From positions 1-36,405 of the forward strand of contig JAGVHG010000091.1 in assembly GCA_020056715.1 (NCBI GenBank): a stretch of 36,405 nt of DNA, written 5' to 3'. Positions 25,716 through 34,000 of this stretch are shown here, piece after piece. Every line of letters begins with the position of its first letter. Positions within the stretch are counted from its first letter, which is position 1. This stretch comes from Phycisphaerae bacterium. Lineage in GTDB: Bacteria > Planctomycetota > Phycisphaerae > UBA1845. The notes under the pieces were generated by a model that was not told the origin of the DNA, did not search any database, and saw only the letters and a program-made list of their open reading frames with translations. Both the position numbers and the translations under genes were made by a program.

Positions 25716-25766
25716 GGCCCCCGCCCGCGGCGAGTAATCGCGGCAGGCGGGGGCCTTTACATTTTC
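25716..25766 (+). terminator. Intrinsic terminator after the second secreted paralogue
   Basis: GGCCCCCGCC (25716-25725) pairs with GGCGGGGGCC (25746-25755), a perfect 10-base GC-rich stem, followed by TTTACATTTT. It lies 34 bases after the stop codon and separates the secreted-protein gene from lysS. Confidence 0.8.
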
Positions 25767-25804
25767 CAGCACATCCGGGTCCGATTCGGCTGCCTTCCAC
25801 CGAA

Positions 25805-25833
25805 TTGCCGCATCTGCATGAGCTTGCTACGAT
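25805..25833 (+). promoter_or_regulatory. Sigma-70-type promoter for lysS
   Basis: TTGCCG (25805-25810) and TACGAT (25828-25833) are 17 bases apart. Transcription would start near 25840, about 54 bases before the lysS ATG. Confidence 0.5.
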
Positions 25834-25893
25834 GCACGTACGAACCGGCCGCCCATCCTGGTGGACCGGAAACGCTGATCCATCGAGAAGCGC

Positions 25894-27522
25894 ATGACCG
25901 ACGACGATCGTCTGATGACCCAGCGCCTCAAGAAGCGCGACGCGCTTCTCGAGATGGGGATCGACCCCTACGGCGGGCGCTTCGCGGATGTGCAAGCGAG
26001 CGCAGGTCTGCGGCGAAAGGCCGAGGGTTTGGATCTCCAGCCCGGCGTTCGTAGCGAGATGACCGCCCGGGCCGCGGGTCGCATCGTGCTCCTGCGGCTC
26101 ATGGGCAAGCTCGCCTTTCTCACCATTCGAGATGCAACCGGCACGTTGCAGTTCGGGATCAGTCAGGGCGACATCGGCGAGGGTTGGCCGATCCTCAAAG
26201 AGCTTGATCTGGGCGACATCATCGGCGGCGACGGCGTGCTCGGCCGCACCAAGACCGGCGAGTTGACGCTATGGTGCAACCACCTGACCGTCCTTGCCAA
26301 GTCGCTGCAACCGCCGCCGGAGAAATGGCACGGCCTCACCGACGTGGACTTGCGCTACCGCCGCCGCTACGTGGACCTTTTCACCAACCCTCAAGTCCGC
26401 GACGTTTTTCACATGCGCAGCGCGATCATCCAAGCCGTCCGGCAATGTTTGGTCGATGTAGGTTACTACGAGGTAGAGACGCCGGTCCTTCAGCCGATCT
26501 ACGGCGGAGCGGCCGCAAGACCTTTCACCACGCACCACAACACCCTTGATATGGACCTCTTTTTGCGTATCAGCCCTGAACTTTATCTAAAGCGGCTTTT
26601 GGTGGGCGGCATGGAACGTGTTTTTGAGATCAGCCGCAACTTCCGCAACGAGGGGATCAGCACCAAACACAACCCCGAGTTCACCATGATCGAGTTGTAC
26701 GAGGCCTACGCCGACTACCAGGTGATGATGGAGCGCGTCGAACAAATGGTGTCGGCGGCGTTCGAGGTTTCAGCGCGGTTGGCCGTCCCGCGACGCACTG
26801 TGGCGATCGAGGAGGAATGTCTTCGACTCGGCCGCGAACAAGGCGAAGAAGCAGCCGATGCCTATGCCCGCGAGCAACATCTCACCGCCTATCGGGAGGC
26901 GCGGGACGCGATCGGGCGCGGACGAATGCAAACGATGTTTCACGGAAAGATACTCGATTTCACGCCGCCGTGGCCAAGGAGAAAATATGCTGATCTGCTA
27001 CAAGAATACGCCGGCGTCGCGATGACCGATTCCGACACGGTACGCAAGAAGGCGGAAAAGTTAGGCATCGATCCTTCCGGCAAGGATACTGCCGTGTTGG
27101 TGAATCAGTTATTCGAGGCGACCGTCGAGCATCACTTGGTGCAGCCGACGTTCGTGTATGATTATCCTGCGGCCATTTGTCCGCTGACTCGGCGGCATCC
27201 GCAAGATCCCTCGATCGCTCTGCGGTTCGAAGCATTCGCGGCGGCCATGGAATTGGGAAATGCTTACACCGAACTGAACGATCCACAGGTGCAGGCGGAG
27301 AACTTCCGTCGTACGGTCGCCGGCGAGGGCGAAGAGACCATGGCGGTCATGGATGAGGACTTCATCACGGCACTGGAGTACGGTATGCCTCCCGCCGGTG
27401 GTTTGGGAGTAGGCATTGACCGACTGGTCATGCTGCTCACCGACAGTCACAGTATTCGTGATGTGATCCTATTTCCATTGCAGCGTCCGCAGGCAAGAGG
27501 AGACGAGTCGGCGGGAGGGTAA
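25894..27522 (+). CDS. lysS: Lysyl-tRNA synthetase, class II
   Basis: LysS attaches lysine to tRNA-Lys using ATP, in the cytoplasm. The N-terminus reads RLKKRDALLEMGIDPYG, as is usual for the family, followed by an OB-fold anticodon-binding domain (about 55-150). The class II core shows motif 1 (GYYEVETPVLQP, near 189), motif 2 (FEISRNFRNEG, near 243, then HNPEFTMIELY) and motif 3 (GLGVGIDRLVML, near 502). The length of 542 residues is longer than the usual 490-510. The excess lies at about 293-350 (from RTVAIEEECLRLG to MQTMFHGK), between the motif 2 region and ILDFTPPW, where other LysS proteins have a short link. The start has GAGAAG upstream. An intrinsic terminator and a promoter precede it. 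The next genes follow on the same strand. Confidence 0.95.
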   Translation: MTDDDRLMTQRLKKRDALLEMGIDPYGGRFADVQASAGLRRKAEGLDLQPGVRSEMTARAAGRIVLLRLMGKLAFLTIRDATGTLQFGISQGDIGEGWPILKELDLGDIIGGDGVLGRTKTGELTLWCNHLTVLAKSLQPPPEKWHGLTDVDLRYRRRYVDLFTNPQVRDVFHMRSAIIQAVRQCLVDVGYYEVETPVLQPIYGGAAARPFTTHHNTLDMDLFLRISPELYLKRLLVGGMERVFEISRNFRNEGISTKHNPEFTMIELYEAYADYQVMMERVEQMVSAAFEVSARLAVPRRTVAIEEECLRLGREQGEEAADAYAREQHLTAYREARDAIGRGRMQTMFHGKILDFTPPWPRRKYADLLQEYAGVAMTDSDTVRKKAEKLGIDPSGKDTAVLVNQLFEATVEHHLVQPTFVYDYPAAICPLTRRHPQDPSIALRFEAFAAAMELGNAYTELNDPQVQAENFRRTVAGEGEETMAVMDEDFITALEYGMPPAGGLGVGIDRLVMLLTDSHSIRDVILFPLQRPQARGDESAGG

Positions 27523-27524
27523 GG

Positions 27525-27588
27525 GGTCGCGCGGGCTGAAGCCCGCGGCTCAGTTTTCGTAATTCGTAATTTGTAATTCGTAATTCTT
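27525..27588. repeat. Palindromic repeat copy 2 followed by GTAATT repeats
   Basis: The first 31 bases (27525-27555) are identical to 2608-2638, including GCGGGCTgaAGCCCGC. The next 33 bases are four short GTAATT units (CGTAATTCGTAATTTGTAAT and on) that run straight into the lolC start codon. Similar ACGAGTTACGAGTTAC units lie at 36283-36300. Confidence 0.85.
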
Positions 27589-29178
27589 ATGTATAAGTGG
27601 TTCCTTGCCTGGCGCTATCTGAATACAAAGCTGATCGCATTCTTCGGAATCGCGAGTGTAATGCTTTGCGTCGCGATGGTGCTCGTGGTGCTCAGTGTGA
27701 TGGGCGGTTTCCTAGACACCATCCGCGCCCGCTCCCGCGGCCTGCACAGTGAGATCGTATTGGAGGGAGGATCGCTGCAGGGCTTCCCCTATTACGAAGA
27801 GTTTTCGGCGTACTTGTCTTCCGAATTGCCCGATGTTGTGCGCATTTCCTCACCCGTGATCTATACGTACGGCATCTTCCGCGTACCCGCGACGACGTAC
27901 ACCAAGCCAGCGCGAGTGTTGGGAGTACGTCTCAAGGAGTACGTACAGGTCAATGACTTCAAGAACGGGCTTTATTACGAACGGTATTTCCCCGGCACGA
28001 CGGACTTGGGCCAACAGGGTATCCCCGTCGCCGGATTTGCACCCGATGGAGAGATCAAACTCCCCCCGCAACTTGCCAAAGCCAATTCTCAATGGAGGCA
28101 AGGAGAACCCGATCTCGGCGCGGTGGCGGCATTTGACGCAATGCCCTTCGAGAAAGCGCTTTATCCTAGCGTGACTTCGGTACTGCCGGGGGAGCGCGTT
28201 TTCGCCGTGGCCTCCGGCGAACCCTCGTATATGGGTCCGGAGCGAAACGGGATTATTGTCGGCTGCGACTTGCTCCACTACCGTCGACCGGACGGAAAGT
28301 TCGACCGCGAGATCGCTCGCGGCGCTGACATCGCGTTGATCTTGTTCCCCTTAAGTCCTACCGGCAATCTGACGAGTGAACCGCCGGTAAAGATGCCGTT
28401 GCGTTACGCCGACGACTCCCGCACGGGAATCTACGAAATCGACAGTCTGTGCGTCTATGTCGATCATGACCTGCTGCAACAGCAACTGGCCATGGACGCC
28501 CAACCGCTTGTGGACGGCGGCTTCACCAAACCACGGATCAACCAGCTTCAGATCGGATTGCAGCCGGGGATTGATTTGGACATCGCTCGGGATCGAATCG
28601 CAGTCGCTTGGTCGAAGTTTTCGGCATCGTTGGGGGACAACCTGAAGGACTCCGACGAGTGGGCGCTTTCCTCCGTCCACGTCTACACCTGGGAAGACCT
28701 GCAACGGCAGTTCATCCAAGCCGTCGAAAAAGAAAAGGTGCTGGTCACGTTCCTCTTCGGCCTCATCAGCATGGTCGCGATCGTCCTAGTCGGTTGTATC
28801 TTCTATATGATCGTAGAGAAGAAGACGAAGGACATCGGCATCCTCAAGGCGTTGGGCGCTTCGGGTCGCGGCATCGGCGGCTTGTTCATCGCCTATGCAG
28901 CCACCGTGGGCATCCTCGGAACGATTCTCGGCCTGTTAGTGGGATTGGGCTTCGTTAAGAACATCAATGCCATTCAAGATTTCCTCGCCAGCCTGAATCC
29001 GCAGCTCCGCGTGTGGAGCCCGGACGTCTATTCTTTCGACCGCATTCCTGAAGTCGTCAAGCTGGCCGACGCCTTCTGGGTGGCGATTATTGCGATCATT
29101 TCGTCGATGATCGGCTCGTTGATCCCCGCGTTCATCGCGGCCAGGGTCTGGCCGGTGCAGGCGCTGCGATATGAGTAA
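27589..29178 (+). CDS. lolC: Lipoprotein-releasing ABC transporter permease, LolC/LolE type
   Basis: This 529-residue inner-membrane permease probably works with the ATPase encoded next to it to release lipoproteins from the inner membrane. It has the MacB/FtsX-like plan: one N-terminal helix (about 15-40, starting in WRYLNTKLIAFFGIA), a large periplasmic domain (about 45-375), then three helices. Those include FLFGLISMVAIVLVGCIFYM (from about 386) and the segment ending IPAFIAARVWPVQALRYE. The KKTKDIGILKALGAS loop (about 414-428) is the conserved FtsX-family cytoplasmic signature. It is longer than E. coli LolC because of a bigger periplasmic domain. Only one permease gene is present, so it may act as a homodimer. 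No ribosome binding site precedes the ATG; instead GTAATT repeats abut it. It overlaps lolD by eight bases. Confidence 0.88.
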   Translation: MYKWFLAWRYLNTKLIAFFGIASVMLCVAMVLVVLSVMGGFLDTIRARSRGLHSEIVLEGGSLQGFPYYEEFSAYLSSELPDVVRISSPVIYTYGIFRVPATTYTKPARVLGVRLKEYVQVNDFKNGLYYERYFPGTTDLGQQGIPVAGFAPDGEIKLPPQLAKANSQWRQGEPDLGAVAAFDAMPFEKALYPSVTSVLPGERVFAVASGEPSYMGPERNGIIVGCDLLHYRRPDGKFDREIARGADIALILFPLSPTGNLTSEPPVKMPLRYADDSRTGIYEIDSLCVYVDHDLLQQQLAMDAQPLVDGGFTKPRINQLQIGLQPGIDLDIARDRIAVAWSKFSASLGDNLKDSDEWALSSVHVYTWEDLQRQFIQAVEKEKVLVTFLFGLISMVAIVLVGCIFYMIVEKKTKDIGILKALGASGRGIGGLFIAYAATVGILGTILGLLVGLGFVKNINAIQDFLASLNPQLRVWSPDVYSFDRIPEVVKLADAFWVAIIAIISSMIGSLIPAFIAARVWPVQALRYE

Positions 29179-29923
29179 GCTGATACTTCGCGCCAAAGGA
29201 ATTCACAGGGCGTATGGCACCGGCCATGCGGAGGTAAAAGTCCTGCGCGGGGCGACATTGGAGGCATCCGAGGCCGAGTTCTTGGTCATTATGGGCGCAA
29301 GCGGCTGCGGCAAGAGCACCCTGCTGCACGTGCTCGGAGCGCTGGACGCCCCCGATCGCGGCACGGTGGAGTTTCGCGGTGAGAACATTTTTGACCTGCC
29401 GCCCGCGGTCCGCGGCCGGTACCGAAACCGCGACGTTGGTTTCGTATTCCAGTTTTACCATTTGCTCCCCGAACTGAACGTGCTGGAAAACGTGGTGATC
29501 CCGCGTTTGGTCACACATTCCTTCTGGTCGTGGCGGTCGATCCGGCGGGAGTCGCGGAAGGAGGCCGCCGCGTTGCTGGATCGCATGGGATTAGCGGACC
29601 GGGCCAAGCATCGCCCCAACCAACTATCCGGCGGTGAAAAGCAGCGCGTGGCCATCGCCCGGGCGCTGATTAACAAGCCCACCCTCTTGCTTGCCGACGA
29701 GCCAACGGGTAACCTAGATGAGAAGACCGGCGGTGATATCCTGAAGCTTTTGGTGGAGCTGAACGTAGCGGGGCAAACGATCATCATGGTCACACACGAC
29801 GCCAAGGTGGCCTCACTGGCCCATCGCCGCGTGCACCTCAGCGAAGGCGTCATTCGGGAAACGGTAAACCAGGACGGCGCGAGGGCACACTCGGCGCCGA
29901 CCATTACGAAGGTGGCCCTATGA
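29171..29923 (+). CDS. lolD: Lipoprotein-releasing ABC transporter ATPase
   Basis: This 250-residue cytoplasmic ATPase should power the LolC-type permease upstream. It has Walker A GASGCGKST (42-50), a Q loop at Gln94 (FVFQFYHLLPELNVLENV runs on from 91), the signature LSGGEKQ (152-158), Walker B LLLADEP (172-178) and the H-loop His209 (MVTHD). The FYHLLPELNVLENV phrase is typical of the LolD/MacB subfamily. There is an insertion of about ten residues (SFWSWRSIRRESRK, 117-130) before the helical domain. Its start overlaps the lolC stop by eight bases, and its stop overlaps the next gene (ATGA), so translation is coupled along the operon. The final 25 residues are variable. Confidence 0.93.
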   Translation: MSKLILRAKGIHRAYGTGHAEVKVLRGATLEASEAEFLVIMGASGCGKSTLLHVLGALDAPDRGTVEFRGENIFDLPPAVRGRYRNRDVGFVFQFYHLLPELNVLENVVIPRLVTHSFWSWRSIRRESRKEAAALLDRMGLADRAKHRPNQLSGGEKQRVAIARALINKPTLLLADEPTGNLDEKTGGDILKLLVELNVAGQTIIMVTHDAKVASLAHRRVHLSEGVIRETVNQDGARAHSAPTITKVAL

Positions 29924-30852
29924 CAACGGCAACGGTGGAAGTTGAACGGAAGGTGGAAACCATGCCAGAGAATGCTTTTGCGCCCCGTCCCGGGTTGAAG
30001 GTTTGGGTCGGCGAAGGAGTCGTCCCCGTCGAGCAGGCCGTGGTCAGCGTCTTCGACCATGCCCTGCTTTACGGTGATGGAATATTCGAGGGAATCCGTG
30101 TCTACCGTGGGCGGATCTTCAAAGAGCAGGAACATATCCAACGGTTTTTCGAATCGGCCAAGGTCATACGGCTCAATCTCCCCATGACCACCGAACAACT
30201 CAGCCGGGCGATGTACGACACCATGCGGGCCAACGGCGTCACTGGCGACGGGTATATTCGCCTAGTCGCCACGCGCGGGGTGGGCGCCTTGGGCATCTCC
30301 ATCCGCCGCACGGCCAACCCATCCATTATCATCATCGTCGACAAGATTTCGCTTTATCCCGCGGAGGTGTACGAGCGCGGATTGCACTGCATCATCTCCA
30401 GTATCAGCCGCAATCACGTGAATGCGCTCAACCCGCGGATCAAGTCGCTCAACTACCTGAACAACGTGCTGGCCAAGGCCGAGGCCCAAGCCGTCGGCGC
30501 CGACGAGGCGATCATGCTTGGTCTCGACGGCCACGTGTGCGAATGCACCGGCGACAACATCTTCATCATCAGCCGCGGTGAACTTCACACCCCGGGTCGA
30601 TGGGAAGGCATCTTGGAGGGAATCACCCGCGGCGTGGTCATGGAACTGGCCCGCAAACGAGGAATGACCGTTTCGGAGACTTCCCTGGTTCGTCATGATC
30701 TGTTCATCGCCGAGGAATGCTTCGCTACGGGAACCGCCGCGGAGATCGTCCCCATCACCGAAATCAGTGGGATCCCCATCGGTAACGGCAAGCCTGGGCG
30801 GATCACCAAACAACTGATGGAGGACTTCGCCACCTATCGAAATGCCGGCTAA
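29920..30852 (+). CDS. ilvE: Branched-chain amino acid aminotransferase
   Basis: This PLP enzyme of fold type IV makes or degrades Leu, Ile and Val by transamination with glutamate. The 310-residue frame shows VVSVFDHALLYGDGIFEGIR (42-60). The PLP lysine is Lys175 in PRIKSLNYLNNVLAK, followed by ECTGDNIF (208-215) and TPGRWEGILEGITR (224-237). These are typical of IlvE rather than of aminodeoxychorismate lyase or D-alanine transaminase, though the last cannot be fully excluded. The ATG at 29920 overlaps the lolD stop as ATGA. An internal ATG at 29962 has GGAAGGTGG upstream and would give a more usual length (296 residues). Coupling to lolCD is probably positional and not functional. Confidence 0.9.
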   Translation: MTTATVEVERKVETMPENAFAPRPGLKVWVGEGVVPVEQAVVSVFDHALLYGDGIFEGIRVYRGRIFKEQEHIQRFFESAKVIRLNLPMTTEQLSRAMYDTMRANGVTGDGYIRLVATRGVGALGISIRRTANPSIIIIVDKISLYPAEVYERGLHCIISSISRNHVNALNPRIKSLNYLNNVLAKAEAQAVGADEAIMLGLDGHVCECTGDNIFIISRGELHTPGRWEGILEGITRGVVMELARKRGMTVSETSLVRHDLFIAEECFATGTAAEIVPITEISGIPIGNGKPGRITKQLMEDFATYRNAG

Positions 30853-30950
30853 TGTCGATTTGAGGCACGAAGCCACGGAGGCACGTAGGGAAGCGCAGAA
30901 AAGTCTCTCTGTTCCTACCATGCCTCGGCGCGAAGACAGGGCGCGGAGGT

Positions 30951-30988
30951 GCTCAATCTACTGATATAACTTGACTGGTGATCGGTGG
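30951..30988. repeat. 38-base dispersed repeat, copy 2
   Basis: This matches 18781-18818 with about five mismatches and shares ACTGATATAAC and GGTGATCGGT. It lies between two convergent genes, about 100 bases after ilvE ends, whereas copy 1 lies upstream of a gene. Confidence 0.7.
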
Positions 30989-31009
30989 CGGTAGGGCGAG
31001 GAGTGAGCG

Positions 31010-31028
31010 CACTGCTCACAGAGCAGTG
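31010..31028 (-). terminator. Stem-loop after the double IPTL-CTERM gene
   Basis: CACTGCTC (31010-31017) pairs with GAGCAGTG (31021-31028) in a perfect 8-base stem with a 3-base loop. It starts six bases beyond the stop codon of the minus-strand gene. No T run follows, so intrinsic termination is only possible. Confidence 0.45.
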
Positions 31029-31034
31029 GCACAC

Positions 31035-34000
31035 TTACGATCGGCAGTGCGATCCTTGTCGCGTTTGTCGGGTGACGACCGTGCCCGCGGTTAGAAGCAG
31101 CAGGGTCAAAGTGACGAGGCCCCAATGTGAAACGGTGGGGATGGTCGCAACTGAACATTGGGAAAGCTCCGGCAGTTGACCAGGCCCGGTCCACACAAGG
31201 CCGAATTGGGCCCAATCGTCGCAGTCGATGTCGTTGTCGCCGTCGAAGTCGCCGGGTTCGTAACCTGGGGCGAGCGCGCCGCCAGGTCCGGTGAAGCAAA
31301 TCTCGAATTGAGCGAAGTCGGCGAGATCGACGTCGCCGTCCGGCTCGAAATCCCCAGTACCCGAAAACGCCATCAGCTTGTCGGGCGGGACAAGGATCGC
31401 GCCGGGGCCGCCAGCGGCTTCACTGGGAACCGCCACCGCCGACGTCGGATACAGACGAGCCGCACCGGATGCCGGGTCCACCACGGCGATCTCGCCCGCG
31501 CCCAGAGCGGAGGAGAGATCGACGGTCGCGGCAATTCCGTCCGTAGTGTAGGCGACATACAGTGAATATGGCCCGCCGGCGGTTTCCGATGCGGTCAGGC
31601 GGTGCCAGCGCACAGTCCCCACCGCCGACATCGGTTCCTCGTACCAGGCTTCGGTTAAGTAACGCGCGGTGGGAACGAGGTACGGGTACTCATTCCAGTT
31701 CGTGGTAGTCGCGGGATAGCTGAACGAAATCTCACTGGGATGCGCGGCCTCCCAGGCCAGATACGCGTTGCGCGCCGCAGGAACGCCCGCGAACTGAGCG
31801 GCGATGTTCCCGCCGACGGGCTGGTCGACGAAGTGCGTGGTAAACCAATCGAGAATGAGGGGGAACGCAGTGCGGGTCGGGGTGCCGACCAGCATGTCAG
31901 CGCAATGTGATCCCCAGCCGGTGACCCATACGCGCTGCGTCCCGGCGACGTGGACATCGTGTAGCCAGTTGAGAAGCTCCAGGAGGAACCTCGTCTGCAC
32001 GGCCGGTATACGCATATCCTGGTTGATTCCGAAGTGGACCTCATTCTTTCCCAATACGGGCCCGAAGGGAGACAGAACAATCAGTCCGCTGGGATCGTGC
32101 TGCAGCATATTCGCGCCCGAGGGTCGGTATGGGTTCATGGGATAGTGGTGGAAGTACGAATAGAGCGCCTCGTCAGGCCCCTGCTGATGAGTAGTGAAAC
32201 CGAAGTCGGACATGAGTTGCAGCCGGAACGCGTCGTTGGAGGGCACATGGCTGCCGCGGCTGCAGTTGACCGCCGCCAGTTGCGGACCGCTCACGCCCAG
32301 AGCCGCAGTGATGGCCGCGTTCACTTGTCCCACGTGGTTATTCCAGAGTTGGAGCGCCTGCTGCGGCGTCGGGTTGGGCGGCAGCGATCGCCAGTCGTGC
32401 GTCGCGAATCGAACCTGATCGTGCGAGTGAGTTCCGAGCTGTCCGCCACTGGCATAGAGACGCTGGAGGAGGGGATTCCCGCGCGCCGGATCCTCAAGCA
32501 CCCACTCCGCAAAGTCTCCGCCGCACAAGAACGAAATCTTCGCCCCATGCGCATCGGCGGTATCTAACGTCCAGTTCGTGGCATCGACCCAGTCGCGGAA
32601 CACTTGTTGCTGGACGGTAGGGGTCCCGAAAAACGGATCGGCGTGCAGGTCGATCAACACCAGGATCGGCTCGACTGCCGAGACGCGTCCCGGCATCCCG
32701 AACGGAATAGCCAAGAGGATCAACAACAAGCACGGAAGGTGAGAACCGTGACGGGGGCGGACACTTCTCTCGCGGCGGAGAACAAGTGTCGCCGCAGTCA
32801 ATAACAGAAGGCCCATGTTTGCCGATCCCCATTGGGAGACGGTGGGAATCGGCGTGGAGGCGGCAGGACACGAAAGAGCCGACATTTCGCGGTCATAGTT
32901 CAGATTTAGCCCGGAGTGGTCGGCCAGTTTGCCGGTGATCCAGGTGGGATATTGGTTGGGGTCGCCTAATGGGTAAACCGTATTGATCGGGTTGCCGATG
33001 TCGGCGCCGTTGACTCGCGTCCAGCAGGCCGAACCTGTTCCTCCGTAAGCAGGCGCGGTGGCCGCGTTCACCATCTCGATGGTGTGGCGGAAGTAGCCTG
33101 CCCCTTGGGCGTGGTCGATCTCCGCCTGCATTCGCAGATACATTCCGCGAAAGCCTCCGATATGGTTCACTGCCTCACGTTCGTTCCAGAAAGCGACGTT
33201 CGCGGGCGAAGGATCGGTCACCGTGCTCCAGTGACCGCAGACCTGCCTCTCGCTCCCCACGTCATAGAACGTGATTACGCGGCTGTCGTGGGGCCCTTCC
33301 TGGTCCACTAGGTACTTGACGGGGAGATCGGGGTATCGCCCCAGTGCACTGGCGCCGATGGCGATCCCGAACGAGGCGGTTTCGACGCCGATGTTGGAGG
33401 AGTCTACGTTGGGCCGGGCGGCCGTGTACTCCACGATCGTTTTGAGATCGTCCTGATGAACATAACCGTTGCAGTTCTCCGTTCCCTGACTCAGCAGGTT
33501 TCCGGGTTGACCGGAACCGCGCCCCTCGGGGTTAAACACCACGACGACAAATCCGCTTGAGGCGAAGTTGCGATACCCCGGGTTGTCGGCCAATGGAGCG
33601 CCGGGGCCGGTGCCACCGGGAATGGCGATCAACGCAGGGAAACGTTGGCCCGGATACAACGACGGTGTGGGCTGAATCACCCGTGTGTAGAGCTGATTGC
33701 CGTTCGGCGCTGTAACCCACGTCTCAATGGTTTCGGTGGTGTATGTCGTGGGCGGGACAGCGTCGCAGCCGTAGCGGAACGAAACCGCGCCATACTGCGT
33801 GCGCCACGTCTGTGCCGTCTGGGATAGGGTGGACCAGCGGACGCGACCATCGGCGACGTAGGGCGCGAGAGAGTCGATGAAGGCGCCAAGCTCGGCGATA
33901 CTCTGTGGCGTCATCCAGTCCTGAATCATCATCAGGTTGGCGGTGTAAAAACCGTCCGCCGGAACTCGCCCCGTCTGGATATCGTCAAGAAGTTGCAAGA

